A stretch of 64,000 nucleotides of DNA from Massilia sp. Bi118. GTDB taxonomy: Bacteria > Pseudomonadota > Gammaproteobacteria > Burkholderiales > Burkholderiaceae_D. Below, in pieces: positions 8,335 through 16,817 of this stretch. Where the stretch lies: NCBI RefSeq assembly GCF_918697865.1, contig NZ_CAKKMV010000018.1:46994-110993 (forward strand). The letters run 5' to 3'. The notes under the pieces were generated by a model. It worked only from the letters and a program-made list of their open reading frames with translations, had not been told where the DNA came from and searched no databases. Position numbers and translations under genes: made by a program. Position 1 is the first letter of the stretch. Each line of letters begins with the position of its first letter.

Positions 8335-10220
8335 GAAACGACCACCTCCCTGAACATGCCTGCTTCCATGTGATAAAGAAGATGGCAGTGGTAAGCCCAA
8401 TGGCCTGGGGCGTCGGCCGTCACCCGGTAAGTGACGCGCTGGGCCGGCTGCACGTTAATCGTGTGCTTGCGGACCAGGAACTCCCCGCTCGGCGACTCGA
8501 GCTCGCTCCACATGCCATGCAGGTGGATCGGATGGTTCATCATGGTGTCGTTCACCAGCACGATGCGCAACCGCTCGCCGTGCCTGAAGTGGACGGGCTT
8601 GGACTCCGAAAACTTCTGGCCGTCGAAAGACCACATGAAGCGCTCCATGTTGCCGGTCAGATGCAATTCGATCTCGCGGGTCGGCTCACGGTCGTCGACC
8701 GGTCCGCCGATCGTGTGGAGGTCGGCATAGGTCAGCACGCGCCTCCCGTTGTTGCGCAGATTGACACCGGGGTCGTCAAGATTGGTGCGAGGCATATCGA
8801 CGTGCATGTCGACACCCGGGCCATACTCGGTGCGGGCGTGGGTGACTTTCGGAGGCATGCCCTGGGCCATTGGCATCATGTGGCCGCCGCCATGGCCGGC
8901 GTGCTGCATCGGCATCGGCATCTGCATCTGCCCGTGGCCCTCGCCCATCCCGCCGTGGGACATGCCCGGCATGTCATGCATGCCCTCCATCGAGTGCATG
9001 TCATGCGGCGTCTTGCCTCCCTTGCCGGGCGCCTGGTCCATGCCCGACATGCCGCCCATGCTCCCCATTGCCATCGCGCCCATCATGTCCTGCATGGCCA
9101 GCCACTGGGGCGGATCCATCTCGGGCACCGGGGCAGACATGCCCGCGCGCGGTGCCAGCGTCGCGCGCACGAAGCCGGAACGCCCGATCGACTGCGCGAA
9201 GATGGTGTAGGCCTGGTCGCCGGTTGGCTCGACCAGCACGTCATAGGTTTCGGCAACGGAAATCCGGAATTCGTCGACCGGCACGGGCTCGACGTCCTGT
9301 CCGTCCGCGGCGATCACCGTCATCTTGAGGCCCGGAATGCGAACGTCGAAGATCGTCGTCGCCGAGCCGTTGATGAAGCGCAGCCTCACTTTCTCACCCG
9401 GACGGAACAAGCCGGTCCAGTTCCTGTCCGTAGGTGTACCATTGATCAGGTAGGCCATCCTCACGCCCAGGTTGCGACTGGCGGTCACGTCGCTGAAGTC
9501 GGTCGGCAACATGCGCATCTGGTTCCACATCTTGCGTTTGTCGAGCGCGGCCCCGAGGCCGTTCTTCCGTAAGTCGTCCAGGAACTGGCCGACGGTCGGC
9601 TGGTTGGTGTTGAAGAAGTCGCTCATTTTCTTGAGCTTGGCGAAGACCTTGGCGGGATCGCCATCGACCCAGTCCGACAGCATGACGACGTAGTCACGGT
9701 CCGCCTTCACCCGTTCGCCGTTCTTCGGCTCGATCACGATCGAACCGGCCAGGCCGCTCTGCTCCTGGAATTCGGAATGGCTGTGGTACCAGTAGGTCCC
9801 GCTCTGCTTGACCTGGAAGCGATAGGTGAAGGTCTGGCCCGGAGGAATTCCGGTGAAACTGATGCCGGGCACGCCGTCCATCTCCGCCGGCACCAGGATG
9901 CCGTGCCAGTGAATGGAACTCGTGACCGGCAGCCGGTTGGTCACGCGCAGCGTCACGGTGTCGCCCTCGCGCCAGTACAGGACCGGCCCAGGAACCTGGC
10001 CGTTGACCGCGGTGGCGACCTGCGGTGCGCCAGTGAAGTTGACCGGCGACGGCACGATCTCCAGGTCGAATTCGGTGCCGCGCAAGATCGGCTGCGCGGC
10101 CTGACCGGCTGCCAGCAGTCTGGCTGGGACCAGCCCGGCGAGGGCGGCGGCCCCTGCGCCCTGCAGGAGCCGTCGTCGCCACCAGTTCACGGCGCTCTCC
10201 TCAAAAACACGTTGCTGCAT
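8331..10220 (-). CDS. copA: Multicopper oxidase CopA, copper resistance system
   Basis: A 629-residue periplasmic oxidase of the CopA (PcoA-like) family. The N-terminus has a twin-arginine signal (WWRRRLLQGAG). Copper motifs HWHGIL, YHSHSEF, HPIHLHGMW and HCHLLYHMEAGM are all present. A Met-rich insertion (GSMGGMSGMDQ, then GMHDMPGMSHGGMG, then MQMPMPMQH) is typical of CopA and binds Cu(I). The start at 10220 begins the Tat signal region and has AGGGG upstream; the frame continues up to 10445 but without signal-like sequence. It follows the copL gene and overlaps copB. Confidence 0.93.
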   Translation of the reverse strand: MQQRVFEESAVNWWRRRLLQGAGAAALAGLVPARLLAAGQAAQPILRGTEFDLEIVPSPVNFTGAPQVATAVNGQVPGPVLYWREGDTVTLRVTNRLPVTSSIHWHGILVPAEMDGVPGISFTGIPPGQTFTYRFQVKQSGTYWYHSHSEFQEQSGLAGSIVIEPKNGERVKADRDYVVMLSDWVDGDPAKVFAKLKKMSDFFNTNQPTVGQFLDDLRKNGLGAALDKRKMWNQMRMLPTDFSDVTASRNLGVRMAYLINGTPTDRNWTGLFRPGEKVRLRFINGSATTIFDVRIPGLKMTVIAADGQDVEPVPVDEFRISVAETYDVLVEPTGDQAYTIFAQSIGRSGFVRATLAPRAGMSAPVPEMDPPQWLAMQDMMGAMAMGSMGGMSGMDQAPGKGGKTPHDMHSMEGMHDMPGMSHGGMGEGHGQMQMPMPMQHAGHGGGHMMPMAQGMPPKVTHARTEYGPGVDMHVDMPRTNLDDPGVNLRNNGRRVLTYADLHTIGGPVDDREPTREIELHLTGNMERFMWSFDGQKFSESKPVHFRHGERLRIVLVNDTMMNHPIHLHGMWSELESPSGEFLVRKHTINVQPAQRVTYRVTADAPGHWAYHCHLLYHMEAGMFREVVVS

Positions 10221-10495
10221 GAAGTATTCCCCTAGATGAAGTGATGAAACAATTGCCGCAGTACGGGCCCGCGTCGCGCACGCAGGCGCACTCGCAGCAA
10301 ACCTCGCTGCGCAGCTACGTGGCGAACGCGGCCTTCGCGCGCCTAAAGCGTGCGGGCTCCGCGCGTGTTTCGTCGATATCGAAATTCGAATGAAGATGAA
10401 TGGCTGGCAGGCATCGATCGATGGCATGTCGCGTGCATCCCGCATGCGCGACGTCTCCGACGGATGCCGGGAGAGCGTTCAGCCAACCTGGGAAG

Positions 10496-10912
10496 TCAAC
10501 CGCGTGGCGGTCGCTCTATGCGGGATGGGATCCAGCCCGTGAAGGAGGAGATTGGGGAAACGGAGTCAGTTGCAAACTGCTCTGCTGGAAACCCAGCAAC
10601 TGCGAACGGCGGGGGCGCCGAGGCGCCGATATAGCCGGCACTGCACGCCCGGCAGGAAGAATGCTTTTGGTGGGCGCCACTATCGCAGGGCATGTCATGA
10701 TCTGCGGCGACGCTCGCGTGCGCTTGTGCGGTCGACTGGGTCATCGACATCGCCATCTCATGCTCGTCGCAGTCATCCATGACCGCAGCTTCCGGGCTTG
10801 CCGACGTGGTATGCGCCATTCTGCATGGCGATGTGATCGTGGCGGCGATGCCCTGCATGGGCAGCGACACGATCAGTATCCATAGCATGAGGACTCGAAC
10901 GAATGGGCGCAT
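10496..10912 (-). CDS. copL: CopL, Cys/His/Met-rich protein upstream of copAB
   Basis: A 138-residue protein with an N-terminal hydrophobic segment (VLMLWILIVSLPMQGIAA), scattered His, Met and Cys, a cluster HSSCRACSAG and the ending IERPPRG. Gene order copL-copA-copB equals the copLAB operon of xanthomonads, where copL is needed for copper-induced expression. It shares fold and ending with the divergent gene at 11027. The predicted -10 box lies six bases ahead of the ATG, so the message may be nearly leaderless. A role in copper sensing or binding is known only from the homologous arrangement. Confidence 0.75.
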   Translation of the reverse strand: MRPFVRVLMLWILIVSLPMQGIAATITSPCRMAHTTSASPEAAVMDDCDEHEMAMSMTQSTAQAHASVAADHDMPCDSGAHQKHSSCRACSAGYIGASAPPPFAVAGFPAEQFATDSVSPISSFTGWIPSRIERPPRG

Positions 10913-10950
10913 GTAATCAATCTAGCACATGCAAAAATGACATGTCCGCA
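10913..10950 (-). promoter_or_regulatory. Promoter of copLAB, near-leaderless
   Basis: On the minus strand TGCTAGATT (extended -10, TAGATT at 10924-10919) stands six bases before the ATG of copL. The -35 is poor (GACATG at a 16-base distance), which suggests activator dependence. The layout mirrors the divergent promoter at 10993-11020. Confidence 0.45.
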
Positions 10951-10992
10951 CGATACGGCATCGCAACGTTCGAAGCTTACCTGCCGATGGGA

Positions 10993-11020
10993 TTGCCGAT
11001 ACTTTCGCATATGCTAGAAT
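10993..11020 (+). promoter_or_regulatory. Promoter of second CopL-like gene, near-leaderless
   Basis: TTGCCG at 10993-10998 and TGCTAGAAT (hexamer TAGAAT at 11015-11020) with a 16-base spacer. The GTG start follows six bases later, so transcription would begin at or near the start codon. The -10 region is almost the same as that of the divergent copL. Confidence 0.45.
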
Positions 11021-11026
11021 CGACCT

Positions 11027-11422
11027 GTGAAAGCCATCCTGAAAGTCTTGATCGTCTGGATGACGTTGCTGGCGGTGCCGCTCCAAGGCTTCGCTTCCGC
11101 GACGATGTCCTTCTGTGTGGCGCCAGTGGCGGCACAGGACAGTCACGACCACGAATCGATGACCGACGACGTCGACATGTCCAGTACTCACGCCCATGAC
11201 GAGCACGCGGGTCCGGACATACAGGCCGATCATCATCCCGCGTCTCATCATCAGGCCGGCAAGTGTGCTACCTGTGCGACATGCGGCTCCTGCTTGTCGA
11301 TGGCGCCTTCGTTTCTTGCCGTGCTGCCGGCAACTGCTTCTTCGTCGACGACCATTCCATTTGACCGGCATCTCTTGCCATCGGTCTACCTTGCGCTCCT
11401 AGAGCGACCTCCACGCGTCTGA
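11027..11422 (+). CDS. CopL-like Cys/His-rich protein, third paralog
   Basis: A 131-residue product starting at GTG. It has the hydrophobic N-terminus (VLIVWMTLLAVPLQGFASA), a His/Asp-rich middle, a cysteine cluster (KCATCATCGSC) and the ending LERPPRV, all shared with the CopL-like proteins at 1075 and 10496. It is divergent from copLAB and upstream of the CusF-like gene. No clear ribosome site is seen, which agrees with the near-leaderless promoter. It probably binds copper in the periplasm; direct evidence is lacking. Confidence 0.68.
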   Translation: MKAILKVLIVWMTLLAVPLQGFASATMSFCVAPVAAQDSHDHESMTDDVDMSSTHAHDEHAGPDIQADHHPASHHQAGKCATCATCGSCLSMAPSFLAVLPATASSSTTIPFDRHLLPSVYLALLERPPRV

Positions 11423-11603
11423 CCTTTCACACTGCTGAACGCTTCGTTCGTGTCAAGGCACGGACCTACCTGGCTACGCCTTCGTCGCCGGCACTTCAGC
11501 GTACACAGCCCTTCTTTATCTGTAACTGAAACGGACTGCGTCAGACCGGCAAAGGCCGTCGCGCGTCCACTGCAATTAAATTTTGACTGTTTTGGAGTAT
11601 CAA

Positions 11604-11969
11604 ATGACTCGTATGTCTTCCCTGTTCAGCACCCTCATCGTTTCCGCCGGCCTTACGCTGGCAGCGGCCAGTGCCTCTGCACAGATGCAGATGCAGGACC
11701 ACAGCCAGCACCACGCCGCGCCTGCCGCTTCGCAGGATGATGCGAATGCGCTAACCGATGGTGAGGTCAAGAAAGTCGACAAAGACACCGGCAAGCTGAC
11801 GGTGCAACATGGCCCGCTGACCAATCTCAACATGCCTGGTATGACCATGTCCTTCAAGGTGCAGGATCCAGCGATGCTCGACCAGGTGAAAGCTGGAGAC
11901 AAGATCCGGCTGCGCGTCGAGCGCATCAACGGCGCCTTCACGGTGACCAAACTGGAAGCTGCCAACTAA
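11604..11969 (+). CDS. CusF-like periplasmic copper-binding protein
   Basis: A 121-residue protein with a signal peptide (LIVSAGLTLAAASASAQ), a short Met/His linker and a CusF OB-fold domain of about 75 residues. The CusF motif is visible: LTVQHGPLTNLNMPGMTMSF, carrying the His and Met ligands, with the aromatic position near them less clear than in E. coli CusF. Such proteins hand Cu(I) to CusB and CusA. The start at 11604 has GGAG upstream; an ATG at 11583 is possible but weaker. A second CusF domain is fused to CusB at 20068-21612. Confidence 0.88.
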   Translation: MTRMSSLFSTLIVSAGLTLAAASASAQMQMQDHSQHHAAPAASQDDANALTDGEVKKVDKDTGKLTVQHGPLTNLNMPGMTMSFKVQDPAMLDQVKAGDKIRLRVERINGAFTVTKLEAAN

Positions 11970-11976
11970 AGCTGCA

Positions 11977-12007
11977 GGCGTTCTGTCGGCGCTGCGGGCA
12001 GAACGCC
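11977..12007 (+). terminator. Stem-loop after CusF-like gene
   Basis: A perfect 9-bp stem, GGCGTTCTG at 11977-11985 with CAGAACGCC at 11999-12007, lies 7 bases after the stop. There is no T-run, so it may protect the mRNA end or weaken read-through into copC rather than act as a full terminator. Confidence 0.4.
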
Positions 12008-12051
12008 ACACATCCATACCCCGACCTAACCACCGAATCAGGAATAAAAAC

Positions 12052-12417
12052 ATGTCCATCAAACGCATCCTGGCCTTGGCCACTTTCGCTTTCGCAAGCA
12101 CCGTAACTTCGGCCGCATTCGCACACGCCAAACTGCAATCGTCGGACCCTCAGGCCGGCAGTACACTCGGCGATGCACCGAAGCAGGTGCGCCTCAAGTT
12201 CAACGAAGCGCTCGAGCCTGCGTTCAGCAAAATCAAAGTGATGGGACCCCAAAATAACGAAATCCCAGTCACCGCGACCACCGTCGACAAGGCGGATCCC
12301 ACCGTCATGACGGCGCCGCTCCCGCCGCTGTCCTCGGGCGAGTATCACATCCAGTGGGCGACGATGACCCACGACGGTCACAAGGCAAAGGGCGAAGTCA
12401 CGTTCAAGGTCAAGTGA
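12052..12417 (+). CDS. copC: Periplasmic copper-binding protein CopC
   Basis: A 121-residue protein with a signal peptide cut before HAKLQSSDP, placing the copper-ligating His at the mature N-terminus as in CopC/YobA. The C-terminal stretch WATMTHDGHKAKG carries the other Cu(II) His ligands, and the domain is the usual beta-sandwich length. It ends in TGATG, sharing a base with the copD start, so the two are coupled. It likely passes Cu(II) to CopD. Confidence 0.93.
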   Translation: MSIKRILALATFAFASTVTSAAFAHAKLQSSDPQAGSTLGDAPKQVRLKFNEALEPAFSKIKVMGPQNNEIPVTATTVDKADPTVMTAPLPPLSSGEYHIQWATMTHDGHKAKGEVTFKVK

Positions 12418-13349
12418 TGGGGCTGGACCTGCAAGCTGTCCAGCACCTCATCACTGCCCTTCTGAACCTCGCAGTAGCCCTCGTCACGGGAGCGAGCGCT
12501 TCGCGCTTGTGGATTAGTCGTGACGCATCCAGCTGGGCCGACGCGCGCCGCCAGTCCGTCCGCAAGACTGCCTTGATCGGTGTCGTGGTCGCTCTGGCCG
12601 CGAACGCCGTGCTGTTGTGGCTGGAATCGGCGGCCATGGCCGAGGTCCCCGTGACCGAAGCGGCTGGCGCCACCTGGTCGATGCTGACCTCGACACACCT
12701 TGGGCTCGCGTGGTCCATTGGGATGTTCGGGCTGGCCATGGCTACCGTCGGAACCTGCATGCGCGGCGATCGGAACCAGGTGCCTGCACTGCTGACTTTG
12801 GCGTCGCTTGCCGTATTCTGGTACACGCGCGGCATGGTCAGCCACGCCGCCAGCGAAGGCGACTTCAGCCTGCCCTTGCTGGCGGACTGGATCCACCTCG
12901 GCCTGATCAGCCTATGGGTCGGTGAAGTGTTCCTTGCTGGCGGGGTCATGTTGAGGGCAACCGAAAACATGGTCACGGCCGACAGACGCGCGCGGGCAGC
13001 TTATGTGGCGTCCCTATCCAGCTCGGCGACGTTCGCGCTTACAGGCATCCTGGCCACGGGCCTGTACGCAAGCTGGCGCAACCTGGACGGATTCGAAAAC
13101 CTGGTCGGCAACCCGTATGGCAACACGCTTGTAGCGAAGCTGCTGCTCGTAGGCGTTGCGGCGATGCTGGGTGGGATCAATCGCTTTGTCGTGATGCCGC
13201 CGTGGCTCACGCGCGAGTCCGCAGGAAATGCCGCCCCCGAGCTTTTACCGATGCGGTTCAAGCGCATACTTTGGATCGAAGCGCTTGTCTTGCTTGCGGT
13301 CGTCGTTCTGGCGGCCTGGCTTGCATCGACATCGCCCCCGGGCGAATAG
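12417..13349 (+). CDS. copD: Inner membrane copper transport protein CopD
   Basis: A 310-residue protein with about eight hydrophobic helices, matching the CopD domain family. Conserved His such as in TSTHLGLAWSIG, WIHLGLISLWVGE and GMVSHAA sit in or near helices, as in CopD. CopD acts with CopC in copper import to the cytosol. I chose the ATG at 12417 that overlaps the copC stop rather than the longer frame from 12354. Confidence 0.9.
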   Translation: MGLDLQAVQHLITALLNLAVALVTGASASRLWISRDASSWADARRQSVRKTALIGVVVALAANAVLLWLESAAMAEVPVTEAAGATWSMLTSTHLGLAWSIGMFGLAMATVGTCMRGDRNQVPALLTLASLAVFWYTRGMVSHAASEGDFSLPLLADWIHLGLISLWVGEVFLAGGVMLRATENMVTADRRARAAYVASLSSSATFALTGILATGLYASWRNLDGFENLVGNPYGNTLVAKLLLVGVAAMLGGINRFVVMPPWLTRESAGNAAPELLPMRFKRILWIEALVLLAVVVLAAWLASTSPPGE

Positions 13350-13386
13350 ATGTAGGACGTTCCAGCTGACTGATAGTTGATTTGAC

Positions 13387-13418
13387 GCTGGCAGCCGACC
13401 ATATCCGTCGGCGCCAGC
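13387..13418 (+). promoter_or_regulatory. Stem-loop ahead of the DUF411 gene
   Basis: GCTGGC-A-GCCGAC pairs with GTCGGC-GCCAGC, a 12-bp stem with one bulged A and a small loop. It ends only a few bases before the AGGAGAAGG ribosome site. It could terminate copCD transcription, stabilise the mRNA or affect initiation. No T-run follows. Confidence 0.4.
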
Positions 13419-13434
13419 ACTTAGGAGAAGGATT

Positions 13435-13878
13435 ATGTTAATCGGAAAATTCAGAAATCTCGCGGTCGCTGCCCTGATCGGGCTGCCGATGCTCGCCAGC
13501 GCCTCAACCCAGGCCGTCGAGGTCTACAAGACCGCAACCTGCGGCTGCTGTGAAGAATGGGTCAAGCACCTGCGGGCCAACGGATTCAAGGTCAATGCGC
13601 ACGATGTCGCCAATCCATCCGACACCCGCGAGAAAATGGGCATTCCCAATCGGCTCGGCTCATGCCACACGGCAGTTGTCGGCGGTTATGCGATCGAAGG
13701 GCATGTGCCAGCCGCCGAGATCAAGCGGCTGCTTGCTGCGAAGCCGAAAGCGAAGGGGCTGGCCGTGCCGGCCATGCCGCCTGGCTCTCCTGGAATGGAG
13801 GGACCGACGCGCATGCCGTACGACGTGCTACTGGTCCGCAACGACGGCAGTACGACGGTCTACAAGCACTACAAGTAA
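13435..13878 (+). CDS. DUF411 periplasmic metal-binding protein
   Basis: A 147-residue protein with a signal peptide (AALIGLPMLASASTQA) and a thioredoxin-like DUF411 domain. The signature VYKTATCGCCEEWVKHL carries the CGCC motif, and LGSCHTAVVGGYAIEGHVP the second conserved Cys-His. Family members are found in copper and silver clusters and are thought to bind metal. A strong AGGAGAAGG lies before the start. The C-terminal Met/Pro-rich stretch (MPPGSPGMEGP) may add ligands. It is convergent with the P-type ATPase, leaving only 18 bases between them. Confidence 0.88.
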   Translation: MLIGKFRNLAVAALIGLPMLASASTQAVEVYKTATCGCCEEWVKHLRANGFKVNAHDVANPSDTREKMGIPNRLGSCHTAVVGGYAIEGHVPAAEIKRLLAAKPKAKGLAVPAMPPGSPGMEGPTRMPYDVLLVRNDGSTTVYKHYK

Positions 13879-13896
13879 GCGATCGGGCGCCTGCAG

Positions 13897-16269
13897 CTAC
13901 TTCGCCGTACCGCGCAGGCGAAGCGCGTTGGTAATCACGGATACCGAGCTCAGACTCATCGCCAACGCCGCAATCATCGGCGATAGCAGGCGACCGGTGA
14001 ACGGATAAAGCACGCCTGCGGCCAACGGAATCCCGAGCGCGTTGTAGAAAAAAGCGAAGGCCAGATTCTGCCGCATGTTGCGCACGGTCTCCAGCGACAG
14101 CAGGCGCGCCCGCGCGATGCCGCGCAGGTCGCCCTTGACCAAGGTGACGTGGGCCGAGTTGATGGCGACATCCGTTCCGGTACCCATCGCGATACCGACA
14201 TTGGCCTTGGCCAGTGCGGGGGAGTCGTTGATGCCATCCCCTGCCATCGCAACCGTTTTCCCCTGCGCCTGCAGCTTTTCCACCAGTGCCAGCTTGTCCT
14301 GCGGCTTGACCTCGCCGTAGACTTCCGGGATGCCAAGCTTGGCCGCAACCGACCTGGCGGTCGTGACACCGTCGCCGGTCGCCATGACGACCGTGATGCC
14401 AGCCTCCTTGAGCGTTGCCAGCGCTTCCGGCGTGGTCTGCTTGACCGGGTCGGATACCGCCACCAGCCCCAGGAGCTGCCGATCGGCCGCCAGGTACATG
14501 ACGCTTGCACCTTCCTGGCGCCAGCTTTCCGCCTGGGCCGTGAGTGGCTTCCAGTCGACCTTTTCGATGTCCATAAGCGCGGTATTTCCGAGGGCAATGC
14601 GCTTGCCCTCGACAACTCCACGCACGCCGATGCCGCTGGACGATTCGAAGGACTCGGGCTTAGCCAGGATCAGACCGCGGCTTCGCGCCTCGGCCACAAT
14701 CGCATGGGCTAGCGGGTGTTCGCTGCCCTGGTCGATGCTGGCGGCGATCCGCAACACCTCCTGTTCGTCCCCGCCCGACACTGCGGCAGCCGAATGGAAC
14801 GCCGGCCTGCCTTCAGTGAGCGTCCCCGTCTTGTCGACGATGAGGGTATCGATCTTGCGCATGCTCTCGATGGCCGCCGCGTCACGGAACAGGATGCCCT
14901 GCGTGGCGCCGCGGCCAGTGGCCGCCATGATGGACATCGGCGTCGCCAGCCCGAGCGCGCACGGGCAGGCAATGATTAGCACCGAGACGGCATTGACAAA
15001 GCCGTATACCCAGCTTGGCTCCGGCCCGAAGAGCCCCCAACCAAGCAGCGTCAGCAAGGCAATGGCCACGACAATCGTCACGAAGTAGCCTGCCACCACG
15101 TCGGCCAGGCGCTGCATCGGTGCGCGCGAACGCTGTGCCTGGGCGACCATCTGGACGATTTGCGACAGCATGGTCTGCGAGCCCACTTTTTCCGAGCGCA
15201 CAACCAGGCTGCCGCTGGCATTGATGGTGGCACCGATCACCTTGTCACCCGGGCGCTTGGTCACGGGCACAGGCTCGCCGGTCAACATGGATTCGTCGAC
15301 CGCGCTGTCGCCCTCCAGGACAATGCCATCGACCGGCACCTTTTCGCCCGGACGCACACGCAGCGCATCGCCGACGTGCACATGGGTCAACGGAATGTCT
15401 TCTTCCGTGCCATCGGCATTGATGCGGCGCGCCGTCTTCGGCGCCAGACCCAGCAGCGATTTGATCGCAGCGGATGTCTGCGACCGTGCCCGCAGCTCGA
15501 GGATCTGACCCAGCAGGGTCAGGGAAATGATGACTGCGGCCGCCTCGTAGTACACCCCGATGCGCCCATGCATGAGGAAGGTTTGTGGGAACATGTCCGG
15601 GGCCACGGTCGCAACCACGCTATAGCCGTAGGCCGCGGCTACGCCGAGCCCGATCAGCGTCCACATGTTGGGGCTGCGATTCCTGATCGACTGCACCGCG
15701 CGCGTAAAGAACGGCCACCCCGCCCACAGCACGACCGGAGTGCTCAGCACGAGCTCGATCCAGCTTTGCCCAGCCAGACCGTCCGGGAAAATACGATGCC
15801 CCGCCATCGCAAGCACGGTCACGATGACTGTCAGCGGCAGAGTCCACCAGAAGCGGCGCTTGAAATCCACCAACTCCGGATTTTCCTCTTCTTCCAGGGA
15901 CGGAAGCATGGGCTCGAGCGTCATGCCGCAAATCGGGCAGTTGCCGGGCTGCGGCTGCCGAACTTCTGGGTGCATTGGGCAGGTGTAGATCGTGCCTTCC
16001 GGCGCGCTCGCCAGCGGTTCATGGGCAGCGGAGCCTATGTACTGCTGGGGCGCCATCCGGAACTTGTCCATGCACCTGGTGCTGCAGAAATGATAGGTCT
16101 GCCCTTCGTGCGGAATTTCTTTGGCGAGGTCGGGACCGACTTTCATCCCGCAGACCGGATCGGTGAACGGCTTGTCACCGGTTCCGCTCGCGTGGTGAAC
16201 ACCGTGACCAGTGCCATGGTCATGATGATGTTCGTGGCCGTCGTGATCGTGATGCGACTGGTCGTTCAT
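13897..16269 (-). CDS. Cu(I)-exporting P-type ATPase with YHS and metal-binding domains
   Basis: A 790-residue P1B-type ATPase that pumps Cu(I), possibly Ag(I), out of the cytosol. Order: a His-rich N-terminus; a YHS domain (DPVCGMKVGPD, HFCSTRCMDKF); a CPMHP/CPICGM metal-binding domain near residues 94-120; transmembrane helices; the actuator motif MLTGEPVP; the ion-path motif ACPCALGLATP; the phosphorylation motif DKTGTLTEG; the nucleotide-binding SEHPLAHAI and the hinge GDGINDSPALA. It lacks the usual GMxCxxC HMA domain, which is instead supplied by the separate chaperone upstream. It shares a transcript with that chaperone under a CueR-type promoter. Confidence 0.95.
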   Translation of the reverse strand: MNDQSHHDHDGHEHHHDHGTGHGVHHASGTGDKPFTDPVCGMKVGPDLAKEIPHEGQTYHFCSTRCMDKFRMAPQQYIGSAAHEPLASAPEGTIYTCPMHPEVRQPQPGNCPICGMTLEPMLPSLEEEENPELVDFKRRFWWTLPLTVIVTVLAMAGHRIFPDGLAGQSWIELVLSTPVVLWAGWPFFTRAVQSIRNRSPNMWTLIGLGVAAAYGYSVVATVAPDMFPQTFLMHGRIGVYYEAAAVIISLTLLGQILELRARSQTSAAIKSLLGLAPKTARRINADGTEEDIPLTHVHVGDALRVRPGEKVPVDGIVLEGDSAVDESMLTGEPVPVTKRPGDKVIGATINASGSLVVRSEKVGSQTMLSQIVQMVAQAQRSRAPMQRLADVVAGYFVTIVVAIALLTLLGWGLFGPEPSWVYGFVNAVSVLIIACPCALGLATPMSIMAATGRGATQGILFRDAAAIESMRKIDTLIVDKTGTLTEGRPAFHSAAAVSGGDEQEVLRIAASIDQGSEHPLAHAIVAEARSRGLILAKPESFESSSGIGVRGVVEGKRIALGNTALMDIEKVDWKPLTAQAESWRQEGASVMYLAADRQLLGLVAVSDPVKQTTPEALATLKEAGITVVMATGDGVTTARSVAAKLGIPEVYGEVKPQDKLALVEKLQAQGKTVAMAGDGINDSPALAKANVGIAMGTGTDVAINSAHVTLVKGDLRGIARARLLSLETVRNMRQNLAFAFFYNALGIPLAAGVLYPFTGRLLSPMIAALAMSLSSVSVITNALRLRGTAK

Positions 16270-16322
16270 ATCGAAGCCTTTGTGGATTCGTTATTCAAAG
16301 CTCACATTGGGCGCACCCGGAC

Positions 16323-16529
16323 TCAGACCGCCGCCACCTGGGTTGCCGGATAGCCGGCAGCGGTAATCGCAACGGCGACTGCATCTGGTGCTTTCGCGCT
16401 TTCCACGCGGACCAGTTTGTCTTTCAACAGCACCTCAACTTTTGCGTCCGGATCCAAGGTCTGCACGGTACGGGTCACCCGGTTGGCGCAGCCGCCGCAG
16501 GACATCTTTTCTACCTTGAGCGTGTACAT
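16323..16529 (-). CDS. copZ: Copper chaperone CopZ-like (HMA domain)
   Basis: A 68-residue soluble HMA domain with MSCGGCANRV, a standard CxxC copper site near residue 9. It should carry Cu(I) in the cytosol and deliver it to the P-type ATPase encoded 53 bases downstream. AGGAGG precedes the ATG. Expression is likely driven by the CueR-type promoter at 16561-16591, so chaperone and pump are induced together by copper. Confidence 0.93.
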   Translation of the reverse strand: MYTLKVEKMSCGGCANRVTRTVQTLDPDAKVEVLLKDKLVRVESAKAPDAVAVAITAAGYPATQVAAV

Positions 16530-16560
16530 GGCGTTCCTCCTGTTTGATTGCTCTGGCTAC

Positions 16561-16591
16561 AATGTAGACCTTCCCATGATAGGAAGGTCAA
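16561..16591 (-). promoter_or_regulatory. CueR-type promoter of copZ-ATPase
   Basis: On the minus strand TTGACC (16591-16586) and TACATT (16566-16561) are spaced 19 bases, the long spacer of MerR-family promoters. The spacer holds the dyad ACCTTCC-N7-GGAAGGT (16568-16588), the known CueR operator type. The -35 overlaps the stop codon of the upstream small gene. Confidence 0.88.
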
Positions 16592-16788
16592 GCCTGATCC
16601 GCGCGATCAGAGACAAGACGTTTCAATACTCGCTCGACTGTTGCTACGTCCGTCGGCCGTTCGACACTGACCCTGCTGGTTTTCAAATCGATGCCGACTT
16701 TTAAGCAGGGGTCGATTGCCCGGATTGCCGCTTTCAGCCGGTAGGCGCAAAACATGCAATACATACCGTTCACTTGAAACTCAACCAT
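16588..16788 (-). CDS. Second small heavy-metal-associated (HMA-like) protein
   Basis: A 66-residue protein of HMA-like size and pattern. The metal loop reads GMYCMFCAYRL, a CxxC with bulky residues between the cysteines instead of the common GGC or ASC. The later part (ILD-like betas, then RVSVERPTDVATVERVLKRL) fits the domain. AGGAGG lies before the ATG at 16788; the longer frame to 16884 has no support and would run through the operator. It has its own CueR-type promoter, which implies a copper chaperone or buffer role. Mercury or another ion cannot be excluded. Confidence 0.78.
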   Translation of the reverse strand: MVEFQVNGMYCMFCAYRLKAAIRAIDPCLKVGIDLKTSRVSVERPTDVATVERVLKRLVSDRADQA

Positions 16789-16817
16789 ATAGCCCTCCTG
16801 AGGGATAAGTTCAGGGA

